A DNA stretch of 63,056 nt. Origin: Thermococcus sp. EP1 (GTDB taxonomy: Archaea > Methanobacteriota_B > Thermococci > Thermococcales > Thermococcaceae). Positions 44,641-53,664 of this stretch are shown piece by piece. The stretch's first letter is position 1, and each line of letters begins with the position of its first letter. Under the pieces are notes generated by a model. That model worked only from the letters and a program-made list of their open reading frames with translations, did not search any database and had not been told where the DNA came from. The stretch spans positions 1 through 63,056 of the forward strand of contig NZ_JXCG01000010.1 in the NCBI RefSeq assembly GCF_001317345.1. The letters run 5' to 3'. Both the position numbers and the translations under genes were made by a program.

Positions 44641-45666
44641 TTAGACTTTTATGATTCTGTAGCCGGCAGCTTTTTTAAGCCTATTCATTACGGCCAGACC
44701 TAATCCATGTTCTGCTATTCCTTCTGCCAATATTATCTCCACTCCACTTTTATCAAGCTCTCTAAGCGCTTTAAATAAATTGCGAGCTATTTCTTCTTCA
44801 CTCTCCCCTATGTTAAAATATGAATCTGCCTCATAGAAATCTCCTGTCGCCATAACACCTACTTTTATTCCTTGCTTTTTATACTCATCAATAAGCTCTT
44901 TGATTTTCTTAATAACTCGTTCACGTTCACCATCTATTATTATTACTTGGGCCTCTGGAGCGTAGTGTTTGTATTTCATTCCTGGAGCTTTTGCAAGCTC
45001 TACTGCCTTTCCTTTGACTGCGGGATGTATTTTAACTTCGCCGATGATGCTTTTTATTCTTTCTAAAGGGAGGCCTCCTGGCCTTAGGAGCATTGGGGGG
45101 TCGGTTGTGAGGTCTATCACTGTAGATTCAACGCCGATTTTAGTTTCTCCCCCGTCTATTATGCACTCTATTTTCCCGTAGAAGTCATCGGCTACGTGTT
45201 CTGCTAGAGTAGGACTAGGTTTTCCACTAATATTTGCAGATGGTGCAGCAATTGGTCGGCCACTTGATTTTATCAATGCAAGAGCAATTTCATGAGCAGG
45301 CATTCGTATTGCAACGGTGTCCAGACCTCCTGTGGTAACGTAGGGAACTTCCTCTTTTTTGGGCAATACTATTGTTAATGGGCCAGGCCAGAAGTTTTCG
45401 GCTAAAATTTTGGCTCTCTCGGGGACATCTCTTGCCAGTTCATAAACCTGATTAAACTCTGCTATGTGTATTATAAGAGGGTTATCGGGGGGCCTGCCCT
45501 TGGCTTTGAATATCTTTCTCACAGCGTTATCATTAAGAGCGTCTGCTCCAAGCCCATATACGGTTTCAGTAGGAAATGCAACTAACTTAGCTTCTTTAAT
45601 AAATCTTGCAGCTATCTTAATTTTCTCCCAGTCCACCCCTTCTCGCATGTTTATTATTATCGTCAT
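44641..45666 (-). CDS. Threonylcarbamoyl-AMP synthase Sua5
   Basis: 341 residues: N-terminal YrdC domain (FPTETVYGLGADALN, KGRPPDNPLIIHI, SGRPIAAPSANISGKPSPT) plus the C-terminal Sua5 domain, so the long Sua5 form. It makes threonylcarbamoyl-AMP from Thr, bicarbonate and ATP for t6A37 of ANN-decoding tRNAs. ATG 45666 follows GGTGAGAGAT, 50 bp inside the end of the glycosyltransferase gene. Confidence 0.9.
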   Translation of the reverse strand: MTIIINMREGVDWEKIKIAARFIKEAKLVAFPTETVYGLGADALNDNAVRKIFKAKGRPPDNPLIIHIAEFNQVYELARDVPERAKILAENFWPGPLTIVLPKKEEVPYVTTGGLDTVAIRMPAHEIALALIKSSGRPIAAPSANISGKPSPTLAEHVADDFYGKIECIIDGGETKIGVESTVIDLTTDPPMLLRPGGLPLERIKSIIGEVKIHPAVKGKAVELAKAPGMKYKHYAPEAQVIIIDGERERVIKKIKELIDEYKKQGIKVGVMATGDFYEADSYFNIGESEEEIARNLFKALRELDKSGVEIILAEGIAEHGLGLAVMNRLKKAAGYRIIKV

Positions 45667-46699
45667 ATCTCTCACCGACAAGTTCTCTATATCTCTCTTC
45701 AACGGCTTCCCCAATTTTCTTCCAATTGTATCTTCCACTGATAGTGTTCCCTATTTTCCCCATTTTTAAAGCTTTTTTATTTGGCAATAAAGAATCAACT
45801 TTTTTCACAAGCTCCTCAAAAGTCTCAAAAGTATAACCGTTTTTACCCTCTCGAATAAGTTCTCTTATGCCACCTACAGCCCTACCAATGACGGGTACTC
45901 CAAGGGAATTGGCTTCGAGAACAACTAATCCAAACCCTTCTCTCACAGAAGGAAGAATTAAAAGCTTGGTTTTTGAGAGAATTTCTCCGATGTCTTCTCT
46001 ATATCCTAGGAATTTTACATTTTTAGGTGCCTGTTTTTCAAGCTCCTCCCTTAGTGGCCCGTCTCCAACAACTAGAAACTTCTCATTTGGAAAATGTCGA
46101 GCAAGTTTTATGAATGTGGCAGGGTCTTTATACGGGGTTAAGCTGCCAATGAAAGTGATATATTCCCTTTTTAGGCTTTTTCTTTTTAGGTTTTTAATGG
46201 CGTTAGGGATTACTCTTACTTTGTTTGCTCCCAGTGCTAAAGCCCGCTTTTTAAGATAGTGACTTACCGTTATTGTTAGATCGCTCTTTGTCAAACTTTC
46301 CTTAACAAAATATCTTCCAAGAGGAAGTTTAGACATAAAATCAAGATCACTCCCGTGAGCTGTGATAATAAGCGGAATTTTTAATCTGTTTTTTGCAAGT
46401 AACCCTGCATAACTTGTGGTTCCAACGTAGTGGGCATGAATAATATCAAAATCGAATTTTTTATGAAGTTTGATGGCCTTAACGGCAGCAAGAAAAGTGA
46501 ACAGAATGCCTCTCAAACCGAAAACCTTTGGAACAGTTACTTGGTGGACAAATTCTTTCTCAAACTCTCTAGGACTTATTGGTCCATAGGTTATTATGTG
46601 AACTTCATGTTTCTTTCTTAATTCCTTCACTAGACTCTCAGTATGAGTGGCAACGCCGCCCTTGTGGGGAGGATAATGGCCTATTATCAAAATCTTCAT
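45617..46699 (-). CDS. GT4-family glycosyltransferase
   Basis: 360 residues of GT-B fold: PPHKGGVATHTESLVKEL at the N-terminus, HAHYVGTTSYAG, and the C-terminal E-x7-E motif in VREGFGLVVLEANSLGVPV. It transfers a sugar from a nucleotide donor to a lipid or glycan acceptor. The last ~18 residues overlap sua5 out of frame and look unlike a conserved tail. Expression with sua5 is coupled. Confidence 0.85.
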   Translation of the reverse strand: MKILIIGHYPPHKGGVATHTESLVKELRKKHEVHIITYGPISPREFEKEFVHQVTVPKVFGLRGILFTFLAAVKAIKLHKKFDFDIIHAHYVGTTSYAGLLAKNRLKIPLIITAHGSDLDFMSKLPLGRYFVKESLTKSDLTITVSHYLKKRALALGANKVRVIPNAIKNLKRKSLKREYITFIGSLTPYKDPATFIKLARHFPNEKFLVVGDGPLREELEKQAPKNVKFLGYREDIGEILSKTKLLILPSVREGFGLVVLEANSLGVPVIGRAVGGIRELIREGKNGYTFETFEELVKKVDSLLPNKKALKMGKIGNTISGRYNWKKIGEAVEERYRELVGERYDDNNKHARRGGLGEN

Positions 46700-46734
46700 G
46701 AATAAAAAATATGGAAGAAAAGTAAAAAGCCTTT

Positions 46735-47901
46735 CTATGGCCTACCCCTACCTCTTCCAACTGGTAGGTTTATTTCTTTCATCTTTCCTCTTCCTTGCAT
46801 GAAAGCATCTCTGAGCATGTTTTTGGCTTGTTCAATGAGTTCTCTTGCACTCTCGTAATCTCCTGCTTGGATTGCATTTTTGGCTGCTTCTATTTTTTCG
46901 CTTATTTCAGTTACGTCGATTCCAGCTTTTGTAAGAACCTTGAGTTTAATCTCAAGCTTGTAGACTTCCCTTTCGAGTTGTATGTCCACTTTAGCATGCA
47001 TGACGTTTCTCCATTCTTTTCCTGCCAGTCTGATAACAGCTTCAGCGTGGGCCTTAGCGGCTATTGCTTGGCCATATGCCTTTCCATAGTTACCTTCGTT
47101 GTAGCTCTCTTTTGCTATTTGTATCTCTTTTTCGGCGAGCTCCAAAAGCTTTGTGGCACTTGGGATTGTTAGGTTATCTAATACCTCTTTTGCAGTCTCT
47201 GTTCTGTTAATTGCTATTTCTATGGCCTCCCATGCCATCTCAGGGGTTATTCCAATATCTTCCTCGGTTATATTCCCATTTTGAACTCTTTCTCTCACGC
47301 GCTCTCTTATCATTTCAGCAGTTTCATTGTCCATTAATGGGCTCTTGATTATTATAACAGTCTTTGTTTTGAGTAATGTTCCAATTATTTCAGTTTGGTT
47401 GGTTAGATTCTTGTCTACATAAATAACAAATTTCTTTCCTTGGATACCTTTTACCTGTTTAATAGCTCCAAGATCTCTTCCATGGGCGATGACAATCTTA
47501 ATATTGACGAATAGTTCTGGATACTCTTCTAGTGCATATTTAATGACCTCAAGATTGGTCTCATACCTGTCTTCACCATACCACCTTACATAGGGTATTC
47601 CCAACTCATTTAGATCTGTCTCATACTCTTTTGGAACTGCGTCGGGTCCGCCAATAATTATCACTTTGTCTGGTGCATAGCTCATTATCTCTGCAGTTAC
47701 GTTTGTATCGTAGACTCCCCAAGTAGTTACAACTATTGTTGCATTTAAAATGCTGGCAAGATCTTCTGCAAGTGCTGAATCTGCTTCATTGTCACTTACA
47801 AGTATAACTATTGAAAGTGTTGCCTGTGCTTGTGAGAGGGGTATCATACTTGCTAAAAGCAATATTCCAAACAGCCAAGCAAATCCTTTTTTCACCATCA
47901 T
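46735..47901 (-). CDS. Secreted CWB2-like surface protein, paralogue 2
   Basis: 388 residues, paralogous over its whole length to the 9354-10529 product: signal peptide (LFGILLLASMIPLSQAQA), VILVSDNEAD, VIIIGGPDAVPK, GEDRYETN, AHGRDLGA and the same GNYGKAYGQAIAAKAHAEAVIR block. Tails differ (here GRGRGRP versus KHRHDKG). Multiple N-glycosylation sequons. GAGGTGA precedes the ATG. Probable surface-associated protein; role unknown. Confidence 0.75.
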   Translation of the reverse strand: MMVKKGFAWLFGILLLASMIPLSQAQATLSIVILVSDNEADSALAEDLASILNATIVVTTWGVYDTNVTAEIMSYAPDKVIIIGGPDAVPKEYETDLNELGIPYVRWYGEDRYETNLEVIKYALEEYPELFVNIKIVIAHGRDLGAIKQVKGIQGKKFVIYVDKNLTNQTEIIGTLLKTKTVIIIKSPLMDNETAEMIRERVRERVQNGNITEEDIGITPEMAWEAIEIAINRTETAKEVLDNLTIPSATKLLELAEKEIQIAKESYNEGNYGKAYGQAIAAKAHAEAVIRLAGKEWRNVMHAKVDIQLEREVYKLEIKLKVLTKAGIDVTEISEKIEAAKNAIQAGDYESARELIEQAKNMLRDAFMQGRGKMKEINLPVGRGRGRP

Positions 47902-47936
47902 GGTCTTTCACCTCAATTATAATTAGTGAAAACCTA

Positions 47937-47986
47937 CTATTTAAGCTTTTTTCATGAAATCGTCTTGTTTGGTTTTCGTTTGTTCA
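47937..47986 (-). promoter_or_regulatory. Twin promoter block of CWB2 paralogue 2
   Basis: Matches 10565-10614 at 46 of 50 positions with an identical 35-bp spacing to the ATG; contains TATA-like GCTTAAATAG on the minus strand and an upstream AAC-rich stretch. The flanks are not conserved. Confidence 0.6.
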
Positions 47987-48045
47987 CTTTACTTTTATGA
48001 GAAGGGTTTTTACTGATGGGAATGTTAAAAAAGGTTTAAAATTGT

Positions 48046-49491
48046 TTATCTTTGTTCAAATACCTCATTAAAGACTTTTTCTGCAAACTTGGAAAGTTTG
48101 AGCCCTTCTTTTTTGGCAATCTTCTCTAAGAGTTTTTGAGCATTGGTTCCGTATTGGCAGGCCTTTTTCTCTCTATATGCCACTTCTTTGGGCAGTCCTA
48201 GTTCAAGGGCCACTTCTCTTAGGATAGCTTTTCTTGTTCCATTATGTATCTTATATTTCAGAGGTACTCTAAGTGCACTTTTGACCATATTAATGTCTAA
48301 AAATGGAAATCTCCCTTCTACGCTGTTAAGCATGGCAATCTTATCATCCCTTGCGAGGTTTTTCTCTCCCATTTCAGTTAGGTCCTTTTCCATAATCCTT
48401 GGATTGGTGAGATATTTTGCATATCCACCAAAAAGCTCGTCTGCACCCTGTCCACTTAAGAGTATTTTTGTCCCATCTTCGCTTGCGAGCTTTGTTGCAA
48501 AGTAAAGAGGAATACCTATTGCAAGATTCATGGCATTTGGCTCCTCTATGGCGAACATAACCGAGGGCACGGCATCTCTCACGTCATCGATGTCAAAAAC
48601 GTATTCTTTTAACTTTAGACCTAATTCCTCACTTACCTTCCTTGACCACTCTAAGTCTGGACTCCCCTCAGCTCCTGCTGTGTAAAGAGTAACCTTCTTT
48701 GAATACTTGGATGCGAGAATGGTTATTAATGAGCTGTCTAACCCTCCTGAAAATAGAATTCCTATCTTCTTACTACCTCTTAAGCGAATTGCGTAGTCCA
48801 AACTTCTGGTTATGCTCATTTTACTGTTGCTATAGTCAAAGAAGCTTCCCTTCATGTCTAAAACATTGAAAAGTTTGAACTGCTCAATTTTTCCATTGGA
48901 AATTCTTACTAGTTCTCCTGGTTTTACTGGAATGGCATTTTCCCCTATACTCCATAGTACTTTCTTTTCTGAGGCAAAAAATCCATTAGGGGAATAGTAT
49001 AGTGGCCTGACTCCTATGGGATCTCTGAAGAGGTAAATATCTTTTTTATCTGAGAAGGCCACTGCATAATCTCCATTTAAACTCGTCATTAACTTCTTTA
49101 CGGCTTGTGGTATTGGAATATTTTTTTCAATTAGGAATTCTAGAAGGCGGAGGATAACCTCAGTATCCACATCGCTTTCAAATTCAATCCCTCTCTTTTC
49201 CAAAAACGCCTTTATTTGGTGGTAATTGTAAATCTCACCATTGTGGACTAGGATAAATTCATTATAAAAAGGTTGAGTGAAGCTTTTTGATCCAGTCATC
49301 GCAAGACGACACTGTAAGAGGCCAATTTTACCGTCTGGAATCTCATTAATTTGGGAGAAGTCTTCACTTTTTAATACTCCTTCATTAGTCCATACTCCAA
49401 AAGAATCTCTCCCCCTATGTTTTCCAGAATTTATCATGGTTGCTAATTTGATCTTGAGGTTTTTTCCCATCCCACCAGCTATCAAGCACAT
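48046..49491 (-). CDS. asnB: Asparagine synthase-family amidotransferase
   Basis: 481 residues. The class II glutaminase domain starts MCLIAGGMG with nucleophile Cys2, then HRGRDSFG and LVHNGEIYNY. The synthetase domain has the PP-loop FSGGLDSSLI and SGQGADELFGGYAKYL. It amidates Asp or a related carboxylate using Gln and ATP. ATG 49491 is required so that Cys becomes residue 2; upstream codons are rejected. Shorter than bacterial AsnB (~550), typical for archaeal forms. Confidence 0.85.
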   Translation of the reverse strand: MCLIAGGMGKNLKIKLATMINSGKHRGRDSFGVWTNEGVLKSEDFSQINEIPDGKIGLLQCRLAMTGSKSFTQPFYNEFILVHNGEIYNYHQIKAFLEKRGIEFESDVDTEVILRLLEFLIEKNIPIPQAVKKLMTSLNGDYAVAFSDKKDIYLFRDPIGVRPLYYSPNGFFASEKKVLWSIGENAIPVKPGELVRISNGKIEQFKLFNVLDMKGSFFDYSNSKMSITRSLDYAIRLRGSKKIGILFSGGLDSSLITILASKYSKKVTLYTAGAEGSPDLEWSRKVSEELGLKLKEYVFDIDDVRDAVPSVMFAIEEPNAMNLAIGIPLYFATKLASEDGTKILLSGQGADELFGGYAKYLTNPRIMEKDLTEMGEKNLARDDKIAMLNSVEGRFPFLDINMVKSALRVPLKYKIHNGTRKAILREVALELGLPKEVAYREKKACQYGTNAQKLLEKIAKKEGLKLSKFAEKVFNEVFEQR

Positions 49492-49616
49492 TATTCTCAC
49501 CAGCCTTTCTAAGAGAGAAGAAGCTAAAAACTTTCCCTGTTTCTTTCTGAAAAGGGGTTCATTTTTCTAGGGTAACAAATGAACAAAAACTTGTCTGCGA
49601 TGTAATTTGATGAATC

Positions 49617-49751
49617 TCAGGTCAAGTCCCCGCAGGTGCAATAATGCTCATAAGCTACAGTTTCAAGGTCTTCAAACCCCTCTCTCCTTTTTGCTGAGAG
49701 GTATAGGACTCTAACAGGAGGGGATACTTCAGGTAAAATCTTACACAATTT
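49617..49751 (-). pseudogene. 3' remainder of GPN GTPase after in-frame TAG
   Basis: Directly after the TAG at 49752-49754 the same frame continues for 44 sense codons to TGA (49617-49619): KLCKILPEVSPPVRVLYLSA then GFEDLETVAYEHYCTCGDL. These match the conserved C-terminus of archaeal GPN GTPases. The full frame 49617-50369 would be 250 residues, the family's normal size. A single-base change of a Tyr codon to TAG explains it. Confidence 0.75.
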
Positions 49752-50369
49752 CTATGCTAAAAGTGATTGCATGGACGTTTCAAGGTTTAGACGAGTCGAG
49801 AGATACTCAACATCTTCTAGATACTTTTTAATTTCTGTTAAATTCTCAAGGAGATCCACTTTGTTAAGCCCTGGTATTGTTGTGGTGCCGAGTCGGAGGT
49901 CTATCATCAAGGTGAAGAATTTAACAAAACAGTAGTCGTGAGGTTTCTGGAGTATTGTTGGGTCGAAAAGATAAATGACAAGTGGATAAGGTATGTTTTC
50001 CATTAACTTAACCCCAAATTCGTGAAATAAGAATGTTTCCATCTGCCCGGGTGTGTCTATCAACACATAATCGTTTTCTTTCTCCAGCTCCAGTATTTTA
50101 GGGAGGTAGTAGTTTACATGAGCCATTAGCCTATCGTAGCTTTCTACTATAGCTCCGTTGGGCCCATATCCTTCTTTCATAAGGTCTTCAACGGTAATGT
50201 GTTCTCTGACATCAATATCTGCTTTGTATGGAATCCTCTTTACACCTGTGTCTAGATTAACATAGGCAACCTTATTCCCATTCTCTACTAAGTATCTTCC
50301 AAATTCTGCCGTTAAAGTGGTTTTTCCACTTCCGGCTGTTCCCACAAAAGTCAATATCACTTCCTCCAC
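49752..50369 (-). CDS. GPN-loop GTPase, truncated by an amber codon
   Basis: 205 residues to the TAG. P-loop GTAGSGKTT, the diagnostic GPN insert (GYGPNGA), DTPGQMETFLFHE and base-recognition LNKVDLL are intact. GPN GTPases are dimers conserved in archaea and eukaryotes (RNA polymerase II assembly in the latter). The loss of the C-terminal helices would probably harm dimerisation. It is 2 bp downstream of minD and co-transcribed. Sequencing error, real mutation and stop readthrough cannot be told apart here. Confidence 0.85.
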   Translation of the reverse strand: MEEVILTFVGTAGSGKTTLTAEFGRYLVENGNKVAYVNLDTGVKRIPYKADIDVREHITVEDLMKEGYGPNGAIVESYDRLMAHVNYYLPKILELEKENDYVLIDTPGQMETFLFHEFGVKLMENIPYPLVIYLFDPTILQKPHDYCFVKFFTLMIDLRLGTTTIPGLNKVDLLENLTEIKKYLEDVEYLSTRLNLETSMQSLLA

Positions 50370-50371
50370 CG

Positions 50372-51094
50372 TTATAATTCCTCTTCCGTTTTTATGAGGT
50401 TCTGTGCAGTTTCGATTATTGCTCGACTAGCTTTTGTATCTGGGTCATAAACTAGTACTGGCATTCCACTAAGGGCTGCTTCTCTAACTTTCGGGTCCTC
50501 AGGGATGATCCCTAAGAGGGGGAATTCCATTATTTCTTCAGCTATCTCGGGTGAGATCCCATTTTTATGAGGTTCATAACGATTAAAAATGAATCCTAGA
50601 ACGTTTTTTCCAGCCTTTTTCAAAATTATTCCAACTTTCATGGTGTCGCTTATACTGGCTATCTCAGGGTTCGTGATTAATAATACTTCCTCTCCACTTA
50701 ACATTGCGCTCATAGCATCCATCTGTAACCCTGCGGGGCAGTCTAAGAGCACGTAATCAAATTCGTCCTTTATTTGTGGAATAACTTCGGGTAAATCTCT
50801 TGGATCTGCCTTAGCAACATGTTCCCAATCAAATGCCCCTGGAATCAGATATACGAATTCATATCTGGTTGTGTGAATCGCCTGCTTAATGTCTATTTCT
50901 CCCATTAGAACATCGTGAATAGTTTTGGTTGTATCCTCCAGGCCAAAGTGTAGAGTTAGATTTGCCATTGTTAAGTCCGCGTCTACGGCACAAACTTTTT
51001 TTCCCAGTAAGCCTAATGCCATGGAGAGATTGGCTATCATAGTTGTTTTTCCGGTTCCACCTTTTCCAGAGGCCACTGCGATAATTCTTCCCAT
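50372..51094 (-). CDS. MinD/ParA-family ATPase
   Basis: 240 residues: deviant Walker A GKGGTGKTT (10-18), VDADLTMANLTLHFGLE, Walker B YVLLDCPAG. The C-terminal end lacks an obvious amphipathic membrane helix. Archaeal MinD homologues position chemotaxis or motility structures or act in other spatial roles. GGGGGAAA precedes the ATG. Operon with the GPN GTPase. Confidence 0.88.
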   Translation of the reverse strand: MGRIIAVASGKGGTGKTTMIANLSMALGLLGKKVCAVDADLTMANLTLHFGLEDTTKTIHDVLMGEIDIKQAIHTTRYEFVYLIPGAFDWEHVAKADPRDLPEVIPQIKDEFDYVLLDCPAGLQMDAMSAMLSGEEVLLITNPEIASISDTMKVGIILKKAGKNVLGFIFNRYEPHKNGISPEIAEEIMEFPLLGIIPEDPKVREAALSGMPVLVYDPDTKASRAIIETAQNLIKTEEEL

Positions 51095-51194
51095 AATATT
51101 TCCCCCAATAAAATTCCTACTAAACCTTTATGAACTTTTACCAAAAGGTTATAAACAGAGAGGTCAAGTTGAGGCGCCGTGAGGGGTGAGGAAA

Positions 51195-53003
51195 ATGAAA
51201 GTATTTGTTGTTGATACGAGTGTTATAGTGGATGGGAGACTAACCCAATACTTAGAGAGAATTAATGAGAAAGTTAAGGTGGTTATCCCAGAGGCTGTTG
51301 TTGCTGAGATAGAACATCAAGCTAATGAGGGTAAGGCTATTGGTCATACTGGATTGGAGGAACTTAAGAAGCTTAGAAGTCTAGCTGAGAGAGATAAAAT
51401 TCTGTTGGAGTTCTATGGCGAGAGGCCTGATCTCTGGCAGATAAGGAGAGCTAAGGCTGGAGAAGTTGATCACATGATAAGAGAGGTCGCTAGAGAGCTG
51501 AATGCAGTCCTCATAACTGGTGACCAAGTACAGAGAGACATTGCCATAGCGAAGGGGATTGAAGTAATCTATTTAGAGGCCAGAAAGGAAGTAAAGCACC
51601 GTCTCGAGGATTTCTTTGACGAACATACCATGAGTGTTCACCTAAAGGCAGGTGTAAGACCTTTAGCCAAAAAGGGTAAACCTGGTCAGTGGAGATTAGT
51701 TCCCATAAAAGAGGAAGAACTAACTGATGCAGAGCTTGAGGAAATAGCGGATGACATAGTTGAGAGAGCTAAAAGGGACCCAGAATCATTTATAGAGCTT
51801 GATGAGCTTGGTGCAACAGTGGTGCAGCTTAGGAATTATCGTATAGTCATAGCAAAGCCGCCATTTGCTGACAGGATAGAAATAACGGCAGTAAGGCCCA
51901 TAATCAAGTTAAGTATTGAAGACTATGATATTCCAGAGAAGCTTTTAGAGCGTTTAACAGACAAGGCCGAAGGTATTCTGATTGGTGGTGCTCCAGGGGA
52001 AGGAAAAACCACTTTTGCCCAGGCTTTAGCAGAGTATTATGCGTCCATGGGTAAGATCGTGAAAACAATGGAAAAGCCCAGGGATCTTCAAGTTAGTGAG
52101 GAGATAACTCAATACACTGCCCTTGCAGGGAAAATGGAAAAAACAGGAGACGTCCTTCTTTTAGTTAGGCCTGATTATACAATATTTGATGAAATGAGAA
52201 AAACAAGTGACTTCCAGATTTACGCTGACTTACGACTTGCTGGTGTTGGAATGGTTGGTGTTGTTCACGCTACAAAGCCTATAGATGCTATCCAGAGGTT
52301 CATTGGAAGGGTAGAACTTGGAATGATTCCGCAAATAGTGGATACCGTAATATTCATCAAAGCTGGGGGCGTTGACAAAGTTTTAACTCTCGAGTACAAG
52401 GTTAAAGTTCCCAGTGGAATGACAGAAGAGGATTTGGCCAGACCTGTAATTGAGGTTAGAGACTTCGTGACTGGTGAGCTAGAGTACGAGATATACACCT
52501 ACGGTGAGGAGATAAGTGTTGTACCTGTGAAGAAAAAGGAGAAGCCACCCGCAATGAAATTAGCAGAAAAGAAGCTTAAACAAGAAATTAAAAAATTCCT
52601 ACCAGATGTTTATACAGAGGTTGAGCTTGCAAGTCCCCATAAGGCCGTAATATATGCAGATGAATTTGATATACCTACCATTATAGGTAAAAAGGGCAAA
52701 AGAATCACGGAAATCGAGAAAAAGCTTGGAATAAGCATAGATGTCAGAAGTTTTGAGGAGAAGATGGTAGAAATGCCGACGGAGAAAATAACAGTTGAAG
52801 TTGAAGAAAAGAAAAAGCAAATAGTTCTCAGAGTTTCACCGGATTTTGCAAAGAAGCCTCTCAAGTTCTTTGCAGGCGATGAATACATCTTCACTGCAAC
52901 TCCATCGAGAAAGGGTCTGATTAAGGTTAATAAGAACACTCCAATAGGGAGAGAACTAAGGAGAGCTTTAGAAGCAGGAATAGAGCTTTGGGCATCTCTT
53001 TAA
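51195..53003 (+). CDS. PIN-domain/KH ATPase (PINA-type)
   Basis: 602 residues: N-terminal PIN domain with acidic residues (VVDTSVIVDGRL, EIEHQANEGK, LITGDQ), a central PilT/VirB11-like ATPase with Walker A GGAPGEGKTT and IFDEMRKTSDF, and a C-terminal KH motif (IPTIIGKKGKRITEIEKKLG). Crenarchaeal PINA acts in Holliday-junction processing, so a DNA-repair role is likely by homology. ATG 51195 follows GGGGTGAGG. Divergent from minD. Confidence 0.88.
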   Translation: MKVFVVDTSVIVDGRLTQYLERINEKVKVVIPEAVVAEIEHQANEGKAIGHTGLEELKKLRSLAERDKILLEFYGERPDLWQIRRAKAGEVDHMIREVARELNAVLITGDQVQRDIAIAKGIEVIYLEARKEVKHRLEDFFDEHTMSVHLKAGVRPLAKKGKPGQWRLVPIKEEELTDAELEEIADDIVERAKRDPESFIELDELGATVVQLRNYRIVIAKPPFADRIEITAVRPIIKLSIEDYDIPEKLLERLTDKAEGILIGGAPGEGKTTFAQALAEYYASMGKIVKTMEKPRDLQVSEEITQYTALAGKMEKTGDVLLLVRPDYTIFDEMRKTSDFQIYADLRLAGVGMVGVVHATKPIDAIQRFIGRVELGMIPQIVDTVIFIKAGGVDKVLTLEYKVKVPSGMTEEDLARPVIEVRDFVTGELEYEIYTYGEEISVVPVKKKEKPPAMKLAEKKLKQEIKKFLPDVYTEVELASPHKAVIYADEFDIPTIIGKKGKRITEIEKKLGISIDVRSFEEKMVEMPTEKITVEVEEKKKQIVLRVSPDFAKKPLKFFAGDEYIFTATPSRKGLIKVNKNTPIGRELRRALEAGIELWASL

Positions 53004-53012
53004 TTTATTTTT

Positions 53013-53069
53013 GGCTCAGATGCGAGGGTACTCATCATTTTTCAGCTAGCGAAATTGTCTTCATCGCCC
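53013..53069 (-). ncRNA. C/D box sRNA 5, predicted 23S H71 guide
   Basis: Minus strand: GGGC, C box GATGAAG (53059-53065), guide, D' CTGA (53042-53045), C' ATGATGA (53032-53038), 12-nt guide, D CTGA (53016-53019) and GCC, which pairs with the GGC. The D' guide is complementary to TAGCGAAATT, a universally conserved 23S rRNA stretch in helix 71. The D'+5 rule places the methyl on the C of AGCGA (E. coli C1934 by my recollection of the numbering). TATA-like CTTAAAG lies ~25 bp upstream. Confidence 0.85.
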
Positions 53070-53106
53070 GAAATTCTTATATTCCTAATTCTTTAAGTGC
53101 CTTTTG

Positions 53107-53664
53107 ATGAGATTGATACTTGCATCTCAAAGTCCTCGAAGAAGAGAAATACTTGCAAAGTTTTTTGATAGTTTTGATATTGTCCCTAGCGCGGTTAGTG
53201 AGGAGTGTACCACTGAAAATCCTGTGGAACATGCTATTGAGGTTGCAAAAAGAAAGGCTTGGGATGTTTATACGAGATATGGTGGGGTAGTTATTGGAGC
53301 AGATACAATAGTTGTTCTGGATAATATGATATTAGGTAAGCCTGAAAACAAGGAGGAAGCTAAAGAAATGCTTAGAAGTCTGAGTGGAAAGATTCACAAA
53401 GTGATTACTGGGTACTGCATAGTCAGGGAAGGAGAAGAAATTACAGGGTATGAAATTACTGAGGTAAAATTTAGAGAACTTAAAGATGAGGAAATAGAGT
53501 GGTATGTTTCCACGGGAGAGCCACTTGATAAAGCCGGAGCTTATGGCATCCAAGGGAAGGGTGGTATTCTGATTGAATGGATAAAAGGAGATTATTACAA
53601 TGTCGTTGGATTTCCGATAAAAATAATTCTTGAGCTTATAGATCTTGGCTTTAAGCTTTCATAA
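53107..53664 (+). CDS. Maf-family nucleotide pyrophosphatase
   Basis: 185 residues: ASQSPRRREIL, VIGADTIVVLDN, LGKPENKEEAKEMLRSLSG and the YGIQGKG loop, the Maf signatures. It hydrolyses dTTP/UTP or modified NTPs to monophosphates, limiting their incorporation. ATG 53107 is used; the TTG before it is unlikely. Overlaps the convergent PHP gene by 6 bp. Confidence 0.9.
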   Translation: MRLILASQSPRRREILAKFFDSFDIVPSAVSEECTTENPVEHAIEVAKRKAWDVYTRYGGVVIGADTIVVLDNMILGKPENKEEAKEMLRSLSGKIHKVITGYCIVREGEEITGYEITEVKFRELKDEEIEWYVSTGEPLDKAGAYGIQGKGGILIEWIKGDYYNVVGFPIKIILELIDLGFKLS

